Below are positions 53,952 through 61,933 of a stretch of 64,000 bases of DNA, piece after piece. Position 1 is the stretch's first letter; every line of letters begins with the position of its first letter. Position numbers and translations under genes: made by a program. Under the pieces are notes generated by a model that was not told the DNA's origin, did not search any database, and worked only from the letters and a program-made list of their open reading frames with translations. The stretch is from JACPAP01 sp035287045 (lineage in GTDB: Bacteria > Gemmatimonadota > Gemmatimonadetes > Gemmatimonadales > GWC2-71-9), in assembly GCA_035287045.1 (NCBI GenBank), contig DATECF010000066.1, positions 1-64,000 of the forward strand, written 5' to 3'.

Positions 53952-56570
53952 TCACCGCACCCCGGCTTGGACCTCGTCGGGCTCCACCATGGTCGCGGCT
54001 CGGAAGAGCGGGTCGGCCGACTGAAGGATTTTGGCGCGGAGCCGCGACGGATAGTCGCGCTGCCGGTCGAGGAAATCGCGGACGATGGTGGCGGCGGCCG
54101 GCGTGTTGTGGCCGCCCAGGGTCGCGTCCAGCCAGCGTGCCGGGAAGAAGATGTCCCCCGTGCGCTGGATCTCTTCCAGCAACTCGAGACCGGGCAAGAG
54201 ATACCGTTCGGCGTGGCGAGCTCGCAGGGGATGGTGGAGGTACGACAGCGCTTCCAGTACCCATGGCTCGTGCTCGCGGTTCTTCGGCGCCCGGAAACTG
54301 GCGAAGACGGAATCCCGCACCGCCTCGACCGGAGACAGGGCCGGCCGCACGAAGGCGAACTGCGCCCGGCGATCGGGGTTCCGGATCCGCGTCCGCTGGG
54401 TATCCAGCAAGCGGTCCCAGTCCGGCGCACCTCGTACCGCCAGCTCCAGGGACAGGCGCATCAAGTCGTTTTCCGACAGCGGGAGCCCCTCGATGGTGTC
54501 CCGCGCCATCCACAGCCGCCGGAGCCGCGCCACCCCTCCGTCCGTGAGGGCCGTGGAAACGAACGTCCGGTAGTACGCGGCCTTGAGCGTGCGGAGTGGC
54601 GCGCGCTGGATGCCCTGCCACAACGCCTCCTCGACGCGTGGCGCCCACGCCCCGCGCGCATCGTCCGAGAGGTAGCGCCAGTAGGCCTCGCCCACATACC
54701 CCAGCATGCGCTGGGTGTTGAGCTCGTCGAGCTCGGCCGGGAATCCGTCCAGCAGCCGCCCCAGAAGGATGGCCGGCGGTACCCGCCCTTCGAGCATCGC
54801 ATCCCACGCGGTCACCCAACCCACGCCGCGCGCCAGCGGATCCGTGAGGTCGGGGAGCGTGGCCAGCAGCCCGGCCAGGCTGGTCGAGTCGAGGTCGAAC
54901 CGCCCGTACCCCACGCCCTCGGCGCCGGGCAACACGGCGCGCGGAAGGGGAAGCCCGCGGGCCAGATCCACCGTCGCCGCCCGTGCAGCCAGCCGGACCG
55001 GAAGCCTCAGCGCTGAGTCCGGCAACAGCAACATGACGCCGAGTCGCTGGTCCCAGATGCGGCCGCGGTTGACGGGATCCGACTGCTCCAGCGCCAGCGA
55101 CGCGATGCGCTCACCCGACCGGGCCACCCGCGCCCGAATCGTCGGCCGCCCGGGCTCGTCCACCCAGGTGCGGCTCCAAGCCGTCACGTCTTCCGCCGAG
55201 CGGCGATCGAGGATGGCCACCAGGTCATCCCACGTGGCGTTGCCGAACTGGAACCGCTCGAGGTACTCCCGCACGCCATCCCGAAACGCCTCCGGGCCCA
55301 CCAGCAGCTCGAGCTGCCGCATCACGATGGGCGCTTTGTCGTAGATCGCCGGGCCGTACAGGGTCCCGGCCTCACGGAGGTTGTCGAGCGGCTGACGGAT
55401 CGGCGTGGCGCCCTCGGAGCGGTCCACCGCGTAGGCCGCGGGGTAGTGCGCCAGGAAGAACCGCAGGTCGTGGTTGATCTCGGGGAACGAGGGATTGACG
55501 ATCTTGGCCGCCATGAAGTTGGCGAAGACTTCTTTCATCCACACGTCGTTGAACCAGCGCATCGTCACCAAATCGCCGAACCACATGTGGGCCGTTTCGT
55601 GGGCAATCACGCTGGCGCGGCCGAGGATCTGGTTCTGGGTCGCCGATTCGTCGAGCAGCAGTCCGTCCGCCCGGTAGAAAATGGCCCCCGGGTGCTCCAT
55701 GCCGCCGTACTGGAACGCCGGGACCAGCACGAAGTCGAACTTCCCGAAGGGATAGGGGATGCCGGTGTACGCCTCCAGCCATTGGAGGGCCCGGTGATGA
55801 AGGTCGAAGATAGCCGCCCGGTTGCGCCCCACCTTCGCCCCGTCGGTCTCGCGGTGGTACATGCGAAAACGCCGGCCGCCCCGCTCGGCGGAGTCCACGG
55901 TGAACGCCCCCGCGGCAAACGCGAAGAGATAGGTGCTGATGGGCTGGGTCTCCGCGAAGCGATACACGACGCGGTCGCCGCCGCGCTCCGCCGGGTGCGG
56001 CGCCCCGTTCGCCACGGCCACCCACGCGGCCGGCAGGTCCAGCGCCAACGTGAACCGGCCCTTGAGGTCGGGCTGATCGAAGCAGGGAAACGCACTGGAG
56101 GCGCGGTCCGGCACCAACAGGGTGTACAGGAAGTCGGCGTTGCGGTTCAGGGACAAGTCGCCCGCCAGGAACTGGATCTCGATGGCATTCTCGCCCGCGA
56201 CCAGCGCCTCCGCGGGCACTACCACGTGTCCGGCGCGCAAGTCCGGCGCGACGTCGCGGCCGCCCACGCGCACCCCCAGGAGCGAGGGCCGGGGCGCCGC
56301 GAAGTCGAGCACCAACGGGAGCGTGGCATCGGTCACGGCCACCCGAACCGATACGATGCCGCGGATGGGCGCGTCCCGCTCCGCCGGCACCTCCAGCCGC
56401 AGGTCATACCGGACATCGCCCAGCGTCCGCGCCCGATGGCGGGCCAGCTCCCGCGAAACGCCCGCGGTCACCGCCGGGGCCCGGGGCTCGCACGCCGCCA
56501 GGGCCAGCGCCAGACCTGCCGCGGCGTAGCCGCCCGCCCTACTTTTTCCCAACCCTCGGAGGATTGCCAT
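53952..56570 (-). CDS. M1-family aminopeptidase lipoprotein
   Basis: This is a zinc aminopeptidase of about 872 residues with a lipobox (LALAAC, Cys27), so it should be anchored on the periplasmic side of a membrane. The zinc motif is HETAH (near 324), with the third ligand in MKEVFANF. The substrate motif reads GGMEHPG, where M1 enzymes usually have GxMEN; an Asn-to-His change there may affect specificity. The long C-terminal ERAP1-like helical domain is present. The ATG at 56570 shares bases with the divergent gene's ATG; a TTG at 56552 is an alternative start. Confidence 0.88.
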   Translation of the reverse strand: MAILRGLGKSRAGGYAAAGLALALAACEPRAPAVTAGVSRELARHRARTLGDVRYDLRLEVPAERDAPIRGIVSVRVAVTDATLPLVLDFAAPRPSLLGVRVGGRDVAPDLRAGHVVVPAEALVAGENAIEIQFLAGDLSLNRNADFLYTLLVPDRASSAFPCFDQPDLKGRFTLALDLPAAWVAVANGAPHPAERGGDRVVYRFAETQPISTYLFAFAAGAFTVDSAERGGRRFRMYHRETDGAKVGRNRAAIFDLHHRALQWLEAYTGIPYPFGKFDFVLVPAFQYGGMEHPGAIFYRADGLLLDESATQNQILGRASVIAHETAHMWFGDLVTMRWFNDVWMKEVFANFMAAKIVNPSFPEINHDLRFFLAHYPAAYAVDRSEGATPIRQPLDNLREAGTLYGPAIYDKAPIVMRQLELLVGPEAFRDGVREYLERFQFGNATWDDLVAILDRRSAEDVTAWSRTWVDEPGRPTIRARVARSGERIASLALEQSDPVNRGRIWDQRLGVMLLLPDSALRLPVRLAARAATVDLARGLPLPRAVLPGAEGVGYGRFDLDSTSLAGLLATLPDLTDPLARGVGWVTAWDAMLEGRVPPAILLGRLLDGFPAELDELNTQRMLGYVGEAYWRYLSDDARGAWAPRVEEALWQGIQRAPLRTLKAAYYRTFVSTALTDGGVARLRRLWMARDTIEGLPLSENDLMRLSLELAVRGAPDWDRLLDTQRTRIRNPDRRAQFAFVRPALSPVEAVRDSVFASFRAPKNREHEPWVLEALSYLHHPLRARHAERYLLPGLELLEEIQRTGDIFFPARWLDATLGGHNTPAAATIVRDFLDRQRDYPSRLRAKILQSADPLFRAATMVEPDEVQAGVR

Positions 56571-56841
56571 GAAACGCACCACACGGTGGGCCGTCATCGC
56601 CGGCGTTGTCGGTTTGGTCGGGTACGTCATCTACGGCAGCATGGCGCGGGTGGAGCGCCAATGCGAGCTGTGCGTCGAGTTCAATGGGCAGACCGTGTGC
56701 CGCAGCGGCGCGGGCGCTACGGACGAAGAGGCCCGACAGGCGGCGCAGACCGCCGCCTGCGCCATGCTGGCGTTCGACATGGCGCAGTCGATCCAGTGCG
56801 ATCGGACGGTGCCCAAGACCCAACGCTGCACCGCAGCATAG
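56569..56841 (+). CDS. Small cysteine-rich membrane-anchored protein, unknown function
   Basis: The 90-residue product has one N-terminal membrane helix (AVIAGVVGLVGYVIYG) and a periplasmic domain with six cysteines: CELC, then single Cys in QTVCRS, TAACAM, IQCDR and QRCTAA. Even cysteine number suggests disulfides or metal binding. GGAGG lies 6 bases before the ATG, and the composition is not that of a shadow frame, so I regard it as real. It is divergent from the M1 peptidase and converges with the M20 gene one base apart. I do not recognise a function. Confidence 0.7.
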   Translation: MKRTTRWAVIAGVVGLVGYVIYGSMARVERQCELCVEFNGQTVCRSGAGATDEEARQAAQTAACAMLAFDMAQSIQCDRTVPKTQRCTAA

Positions 56842-56842
56842 G

Positions 56843-58141
56843 CTAGGGCGTGAGCGGAACCCCGGCTTCCGCCAGCAGCACCAGCAGCGCGTTCTTCACG
56901 GCCAGGGCGCCGTCCCGATCCAGCCACCACTCGCCGGGCGAGTGCGCGCCGTCGCCCACGCCGCCGCGTCCGATGGTGATGGCGGGGAGGCCCCGGGCGA
57001 TGGGGATGTTGGCGTTGGTCGAGCCGTCGCCCAGGGACGGCTCCAGCCCGAAATAGCGGGCGGCGGCCCGGGCACGCTGCACGATCGGCGTCGCGGGATC
57101 GAGCGCCCCTGAGGGTCGGTCGCCCACCAGCTGCACGTCCACCGTGAGGGGCGGACCGGCGCGCCGCATCGCGTTCTGCTCCTCCAAGGCCCGTCGCACG
57201 GCCTGCTGGAACAGCGAGTCGATGCCCGCCAGGCGCCCCGGGTCCCCCGACCGCATATCCACTTCCATCATCGCCTCGAAGGGAATGGCGTTCACCGAGG
57301 TACCGCCGCCGAGGATCCCCACGTTGTAACTGGTGCGGGGCCCCTGGCGCGTGTACCGGTCCGCCGCTTCCACGAAGTGGTGGATCGCGCGACCCAACGC
57401 ATGGTGCGGGTTCGCCAACCCGAAGGCGCCCCACGAATGGCCACCGGGACCCTTGAAGGTCACGCGGTAGCGATGCGAGCCCAGGCCCCGGTGGACGATC
57501 CGCGACGGTGCCCCGCCGTCCACGGCGATGAACGCATCAATGCGTGGCCCGCCCGGACCGAACAGGTGCTTCATGCCCCGGAGGTCTCCTAACCCCTCTT
57601 CCCCCACGGTGCCCACGAACAGCACATCAGCTTGGGTGGCCACCCGCGCCTGGTTCAACGCGCGGAGGACGTTGAGTACCACCACCAGGCCACGGGTGTC
57701 GTCTCCGATGCCCGGCGCGTACAGGGTGTCGCCCCGGACCCGCACCGTGACATCGGTGCCTTCCGGGAACACCGTGTCGAGATGCCCGTCGAGGGCCACC
57801 ACCTTCCCGGCGCCGCCGCGGCCCCGCCGGAGCGCCAGCACGTTGCCGACCCCGTCAATCCATACCGAGTCGGCACCGGCCGCTCGCAGCATCTCGGCGA
57901 ACTGCCGGGCGCGCGCTTCTTCCTTGAACGGCGGCGCCGGAATCTGGGTGAGGGTGATGAGGTCGTCGCGACTGGCGGGGTCGATCCGCTCGATCAGCCG
58001 GAGCGCCTCGCGGACTTCGGGTCGCTCCGCCAGCCGGCGGAGGTCGGCATCATAGCGGGCGTCCTGCGCGGTGAGCGGTGCGGCGAACGTCGCGCTGGCG
58101 AGCGCCAGGCCCAGCAAACGGCCGGCAGGGAAACGTGACAT
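56843..58141 (-). CDS. M20-family metallopeptidase with signal peptide
   Basis: A cleavable signal peptide (ending PLTAQDA) precedes a two-zinc peptidase of the PepT/carboxypeptidase group. Zinc and catalytic residues are visible in ALDGHLDTVF, GIGDDTRGL, GTVGEEGLGDL, VDGGAPS and AHSPGEWW. The dimerisation domain lies between (FKGPGGHSWGAFG). Length 432 residues, secreted to the periplasm. It follows the HD gene after a hairpin, so it may have its own promoter in 58142-58203. Confidence 0.88.
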   Translation of the reverse strand: MSRFPAGRLLGLALASATFAAPLTAQDARYDADLRRLAERPEVREALRLIERIDPASRDDLITLTQIPAPPFKEEARARQFAEMLRAAGADSVWIDGVGNVLALRRGRGGAGKVVALDGHLDTVFPEGTDVTVRVRGDTLYAPGIGDDTRGLVVVLNVLRALNQARVATQADVLFVGTVGEEGLGDLRGMKHLFGPGGPRIDAFIAVDGGAPSRIVHRGLGSHRYRVTFKGPGGHSWGAFGLANPHHALGRAIHHFVEAADRYTRQGPRTSYNVGILGGGTSVNAIPFEAMMEVDMRSGDPGRLAGIDSLFQQAVRRALEEQNAMRRAGPPLTVDVQLVGDRPSGALDPATPIVQRARAAARYFGLEPSLGDGSTNANIPIARGLPAITIGRGGVGDGAHSPGEWWLDRDGALAVKNALLVLLAEAGVPLTP

Positions 58142-58203
58142 GGCGGATCCGGGCTCCGTGGAAGACCACCGACAATATCGAGTATTGAACCCGGAATGTC
58201 GAA

Positions 58204-58229
58204 GGCTGAAAGGGGGATCCCCTTCAGCC
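58204..58229 (-). terminator. Hairpin between the HD-domain gene and the M20 gene
   Basis: GGCTGAA(A)GGGG (58204-58215) pairs with CCCCTTCAGCC (58219-58229): eleven base pairs, one bulge, 3-base loop. It sits 33 bases after the HD gene stop. On the minus strand TTCGACATT follows, only weakly U-rich. Confidence 0.55.
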
Positions 58230-58261
58230 CTCAGACTTCCCGGCTCAGGATTCGATGTTCG

Positions 58262-59200
58262 TCAGTTGGGATGAACGGCGAACCGTTCCACCCGGGTCTC
58301 GGCGCGGAGCGGCAACCCCGCGACGCGGCGAAGCACCTGCACCACCTCGCTGGCGAAGACTCGGCCCGCGCCCTTCTCGATTTCGGCCATGGCAGTCCAC
58401 GGCGCCAGGGCCGGCCGCATCGGGCTGTCAATCTGGAGGGTCTCGAACGCGTCCGCCACCGCCAGAATTTTGGCGCCGACGCTGATGGCCAACTGATCCA
58501 CGGGCCAGTCGTCCCCCACCAGCTCGTAGTACCGTGAGTACTCGGTGAGCACCGCCGTCGCGCCACGCAGCGCGCCCGCGATGGGAAGGCCCTTGATCTC
58601 GCCGGGGAACTGCGCCATCAGCGACAGCAGGCGGGGATTCTCGGGCCCCAGTTCGTGGAGCAGCGCCGCCACGCGTACGTTCTCCGCCTCAGACTCCCGC
58701 AACGCCAGCCCGCGGGCCAATCGCCCGGCCAACTCGGCCACGCGGTGGCTGTGCCCGCGCTTCTCCCGCTCGGTCGCCTCGAGACTGAACGTCAGCAACT
58801 CGAGCATGGTCACGTAGGAGCGCTTGATGTCCTCCATTCGGGCCTGCCGCTGGTCCGCAAGCATCCCAACAACGTACGCCGTGAGGATCAAGAAGCCCGC
58901 CCAGGGCACCAGCGTGAGCGTGATCGACAGGTTGAAGCCCGGATCGCCCTGGAGTCCCTGCACCAGCTGGAAGAACAGCACCAGGTTCACGATGAGCACG
59001 GCGGACCACACGGCGGTATTGCGGCCCACCAGGAACCCGGCGACGATGATCGGCAGGTAGTAGAAGCTGAGGAACGCCAGCTTGTAGTCCACCAGCCCGT
59101 GGATCACCAGCAAGGAGGCGACCAGCATCACCACCAGCGCCTGCTCGAAGTGCTCGAACAGAAACCAGCGCGTCTGGTCCACCACCGCGTGCCTGACCAT
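58262..59200 (-). CDS. Membrane protein with a degenerate HD-GYP domain
   Basis: The N-terminal part has four predicted membrane helices (about residues 15-115). An HD-GYP-like domain follows (about 135-300), with HSHRVAELAGRLARGL at its start. The metal HD pair reads LLHELG (HE instead of HD), and the HHExxDGxGYP segment is replaced by YYELVGDDWP. Cyclic-di-GMP phosphodiesterase activity is therefore doubtful; a ligand-sensing role is possible. I favour the ATG at 59200 (GAGAGG 8 bases upstream); an ATG at 59275 would add a 25-residue Ala/Pro-rich leader. Confidence 0.75.
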   Translation of the reverse strand: MVRHAVVDQTRWFLFEHFEQALVVMLVASLLVIHGLVDYKLAFLSFYYLPIIVAGFLVGRNTAVWSAVLIVNLVLFFQLVQGLQGDPGFNLSITLTLVPWAGFLILTAYVVGMLADQRQARMEDIKRSYVTMLELLTFSLEATEREKRGHSHRVAELAGRLARGLALRESEAENVRVAALLHELGPENPRLLSLMAQFPGEIKGLPIAGALRGATAVLTEYSRYYELVGDDWPVDQLAISVGAKILAVADAFETLQIDSPMRPALAPWTAMAEIEKGAGRVFASEVVQVLRRVAGLPLRAETRVERFAVHPN

Positions 59201-59410
59201 TACCTCATCCTCTCTGCCAGGCAACGGCCCCGGTGATGCGGCAGCTGCGGCAGGCACGTTGAACCCGTGGGCCATGAGGCCACTCCCCTTCTCGCATCAG
59301 ACTGGGCGCGACAGAGAAGGGCAACGTTGGGCGAGCATCCCGACGTGCAGACTGTCCCTCCCCTGCCGGCCCACATCCCATGCCGGTAAGACCAAGAAAG
59401 CACATGCATA

Positions 59411-59427
59411 TGGCTCGTTTTGAGCCA
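59411..59427. repeat. Inverted repeat in the HD/activator intergenic region
   Basis: TGGCTC and GAGCCA flank GTTTT. The same GGCTC/GAGCC core recurs after the activator gene at 61056-61071. It may be an operator or activator site. The 500-bp gap 59201-59700 otherwise holds the sites listed here and no gene I can support; its GC is lower than its neighbours. Confidence 0.35.
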
Positions 59428-59470
59428 GTGGTTAGGTCTGGCGCCTCCGCTCCTCCTGGGTGGTCTCACG

Positions 59471-59486
59471 TGCTTACTCATTGCCA
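59471..59486 (-). promoter_or_regulatory. Weak sigma-54-like site upstream of the HD-domain gene
   Basis: The minus strand reads TGGCAATGAGTAAGCA. It keeps the essential GG and GC at correct spacing, but only 8 of 12 consensus positions match. Transcription would run toward the HD gene from about 59460. Confidence 0.25.
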
Positions 59487-59605
59487 TGTCATGAGTTACG
59501 CTCACGAGCCACGGTGAAGAACCCGTCCGTCTCTTCGCTGGGCCCTTCTGCTACACCTTGAGAAACGACGCAATCCATAGACCAGCCGCCCAAACACCAT
59601 TAAGT

Positions 59606-59620
59606 CATTGTATTACAATG
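59606..59620. repeat. AT-rich inverted repeat upstream of the activator gene
   Basis: CATTGTA and TACAATG flank one base. The repeat lies about 60 bp before the predicted sigma-54 start point and could be an activator-binding or repressor site. Such a symmetric AT-rich box is rare in this GC-rich window. Confidence 0.4.
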
Positions 59621-59652
59621 TGTTGCGCAGGTTGCTCCAGCCGCATTTGCCA

Positions 59653-59668
59653 TGGTACGATATGTGCT
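59653..59668 (+). promoter_or_regulatory. Sigma-54-like promoter of the activator gene
   Basis: TGGTACGATATGTGCT matches 10 of 12 positions of the -24/-12 consensus TGGCACG-N4-TTGCW, with GG and GC correctly spaced. Start near 59679 would leave a 22-nt leader ending at the GTG at 59701, with GGGGGAC as ribosome-binding site. This favours the GTG over upstream ATG codons that would lie inside the promoter. Confidence 0.45.
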
Positions 59669-59700
59669 ATATGGTTCGTATGGGACCAACGGGGGACGAG

Positions 59701-61035
59701 GTGGGCGAGACCAACGTGCTGGTGGCGAGGCTGTCGGAGTCGTTCTCCGACGTATGGCGTCAGCTTGGCGCCGGTCTGAGCACCGAGGTTCGGATGGTCC
59801 CGTCCACCGAAGCGCGCGGTATTTCCCAAGCCACTGCCGCCGTCCTGCTGGCGGCTGGTGGCGCGGAGCGGGAGGCCCTGGAGTGGTTGGAGCGCCATGC
59901 GGTGCCGGCGGGGACGCCGGTGTTCGTGGTGGGGTCCGATACCGGGCGACGCATCGCCGCGCGGGTGGTCTCCAGAGGGGCCAGCGACTACTTCGCGTTG
60001 CCGGAGGACATCGAGATCCTCCGCAACGCGGTGGCCTCCGCCCTGGCTCGGCGCCGCGAGCTGATCAGCCGCGCCGCCGGGGAGTCCACGCCGAGCGAGG
60101 TGCAGGCGTTTCGCTCCATCGTGGGGGAAAGTCCCGCCATCCAGGCGGTGCTGCAGCGGGCCGGGCGGCTCTTGCGGCACGCGCACGGGACCGCGCTGAT
60201 CGTGGGCGAAACCGGGACCGGCAAGGAACTGCTGGCGCGGGCGATCCACGAGGGCGGCCCGCGTCGAGCGGCGCCGTTCGTGCCGGTGAACTGCTCCGCG
60301 CTCCCGCGCCACTTGATCGAGTCCGAGCTCTTCGGCCATGAGCGGGGCGCCTTCACCGACGCCCACGCGGCCAAGCCGGGCCTGTTCGAGGTCGCCGACG
60401 GCGGCACGCTGTTCCTGGACGAGATCGGTACGCTGCCGGTGGACCTCCAGGCCAAGCTGCTGCGGGTCCTGGAGGACCGGGAAATCCGGCGGGTGGGTGC
60501 CAACAAATCGCGCCGGGTGGACGTCCGCATCATCGCGGCCACCAATCAAGACCTGGACGAGGCGACGCGCACCGGGGCATTCCGTCAGGACCTGTACTTC
60601 CGGCTGGGCGTGATCACCCTGCTGTTGCCGCCCTTGCGGGAGCGAGGGGCTGACGTGCTGCCCATCGCCCGGCAATTGCTGGCCTCGCTCGCCCGGGAGC
60701 ATGGCGTGGCCCAGCCCGAGCTGGCGCCGGACGCGGAGCGAGCGTTACTCAGCCACTCCTGGCCGGGCAACGTGCGTGAGCTCAAGAACGCCATCGAACG
60801 GGCCCTGCTGTTGTCGCCTCCTGGTCACCTGGACACGGCCGAGTTGTTGCCGGCTCGGACCTCGCCGCTTCCGCAGACCACCAGCGCGCTCCCGTTCCCC
60901 GCGCGGCTGGATGCGATCACCCACGCGGCCGCGCGCGCGACGCTGAAGCTCTGCGGGGGCAACGTCAGTGAGGCGGCCCGCCGTCTGAAGATCTCGCGGC
61001 GGCGCCTTCGTCGGCTCCTGCACGCCGTGGCATGA
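59701..61035 (+). CDS. Sigma-54-dependent transcription activator with pseudo-receiver domain
   Basis: The 444-residue product has NtrC-type layout. Residues about 1-120 resemble a receiver domain but lack its key residues: where the phospho-Asp should be the strand reads AAVLLAAGG, and no switch Lys follows. The AAA+ domain is intact: Walker A GETGTGKE (about 169), sigma-54-contact loop GAFTDA (about 216, variant of GAFTGA), Walker B GGTLFLDE. A Fis-type helix-turn-helix ends it (GGNVSEAARRLKISRRRL). So it should activate sigma-54 promoters, but not through aspartate phosphorylation. ATGs at 59680 and 59671 are alternative starts. Confidence 0.85.
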   Translation: MGETNVLVARLSESFSDVWRQLGAGLSTEVRMVPSTEARGISQATAAVLLAAGGAEREALEWLERHAVPAGTPVFVVGSDTGRRIAARVVSRGASDYFALPEDIEILRNAVASALARRRELISRAAGESTPSEVQAFRSIVGESPAIQAVLQRAGRLLRHAHGTALIVGETGTGKELLARAIHEGGPRRAAPFVPVNCSALPRHLIESELFGHERGAFTDAHAAKPGLFEVADGGTLFLDEIGTLPVDLQAKLLRVLEDREIRRVGANKSRRVDVRIIAATNQDLDEATRTGAFRQDLYFRLGVITLLLPPLRERGADVLPIARQLLASLAREHGVAQPELAPDAERALLSHSWPGNVRELKNAIERALLLSPPGHLDTAELLPARTSPLPQTTSALPFPARLDAITHAAARATLKLCGGNVSEAARRLKISRRRLRRLLHAVA

Positions 61036-61045
61036 GCAGCTCGCT

Positions 61046-61061
61046 TGGCACGTATTGAGCC
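61046..61061 (+). promoter_or_regulatory. Sigma-54-like promoter upstream of the lipoprotein-TPR pair
   Basis: TGGCACG (perfect -24 element) is followed by four bases and GAGCC, with GC at the correct -12 position. Start near 61072 would leave a 172-nt leader to the lipoprotein ATG. It lies 10 bases after the activator stop and overlaps the hairpin at 61056, so a terminator role for this stretch is the alternative. Confidence 0.4.
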
Positions 61062-61071
61062 ACCAGGCTCA
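61056..61071 (+). terminator. Hairpin after the activator gene
   Basis: TGAGCC and GGCTCA flank ACCA. This short stem 20 bases after the stop could end the activator transcript, although no T-run follows. It overlaps the sigma-54-like site. Confidence 0.35.
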
Positions 61072-61243
61072 CTGTGAACCATGGTCGCGATGTAGCGATG
61101 GCATGTAAGTCGTGTTGACACGGTTCGTTATGGCCTCACGGCGTGGGGCACGACGCATGCTTGGCAAGGCCAGCAGGTCCCCAGCGAGGTGGGCGAGCGA
61201 AGTTGACGGCTGGGCTTTTCGACGTGCACTCGAGGGAGGCAGT

Positions 61244-61933
61244 ATGGCGAAGGTAAGCAGCTGGTTCCTGCTTGGCGTGGCGGTGTGGGTCGCCGCCTGC
61301 GCCGAGTCCACCGGGCCCCCGGCACCCGGTTCCGTCACGCGGGCGGCCGCCGAGCTTCGGCAGCTCCGCTGGCAGAACACCCCGGAAGGCCGGGAGTTCG
61401 TGGCGGTGGGGAACGCCGTGCTCCAACGCGCGGCCCCGCGCGGGGCTGCGGCCTCGGCGGTCCTGGACCGGCATCAACTGTCCTTCTGGGCCCTTCCCAC
61501 CCGGGATCAAGAGATCCAGATCAACTACCAAGCGGCCGACGGCTCCTGGCAGCCGTACGTCTGGTTCAAGATCCCCAAGGATGGCCTGTCGCGGTGGCCG
61601 GATGGCACCGGGTTCGCCGAGGGCGACTCGGTGTTGATCACGGTGGCGATCGACACCACTTCCCTGGTGGTCCAATTCGAGCCCACGGGCCTGGAGTTCA
61701 ACCCGCTGGCGCCGGCGCAGCTCAACGTGTGGTACACCGGCGCCGACCCGGACCTCGACGGCAGCGGCGCGGTGGACGGAGCGGATAGTCACATCGAAGA
61801 GGAGCTGCTGGGCGTCTGGGTCCAGGAGTTCGCCGCGGACCCGTGGACGCTGGTGACCGCCGCCCAGTCAATCCCGAGCAAGCGGTTCAGCGCCTCCCTC
61901 AGTCATTTCTCGGACTACGCGGTCTCGTGGTGA
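61244..61933 (+). CDS. Lipoprotein with dockerin/EF-hand-like calcium loop
   Basis: The 229-residue product has a signal peptide with lipobox (WVAAC, Cys19). The body is rich in beta-type sequence. One loop, D170-L-D172-G-S174-G-A-V177-D178-G-A-D181, matches the dockerin-type calcium site (D at 1, 3, 9, 12; G at 6). The C-terminal LSHFSDYAVSW resembles tails of secreted proteins in this phylum. GGGAGG lies before the ATG at 61244; the frame upstream is not signal-like. It is probably surface- or periplasm-exposed with unknown function, and is followed by the TPR gene with a 1-bp overlap. Confidence 0.65.
   Translation: MAKVSSWFLLGVAVWVAACAESTGPPAPGSVTRAAAELRQLRWQNTPEGREFVAVGNAVLQRAAPRGAAASAVLDRHQLSFWALPTRDQEIQINYQAADGSWQPYVWFKIPKDGLSRWPDGTGFAEGDSVLITVAIDTTSLVVQFEPTGLEFNPLAPAQLNVWYTGADPDLDGSGAVDGADSHIEEELLGVWVQEFAADPWTLVTAAQSIPSKRFSASLSHFSDYAVSW

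Noticed and set aside
59275..59505. Small minus-strand frames in the activator/HD gap
   Set aside because: They have no ribosome-binding site, no similarity I can recognise and an irregular composition; the region is better read as regulatory.
61112..61243. Extending the lipoprotein upstream to 61112
   Set aside because: The extra 44 residues would bury the signal peptide; the ATG at 61244 has a good ribosome-binding site and a proper lipobox.
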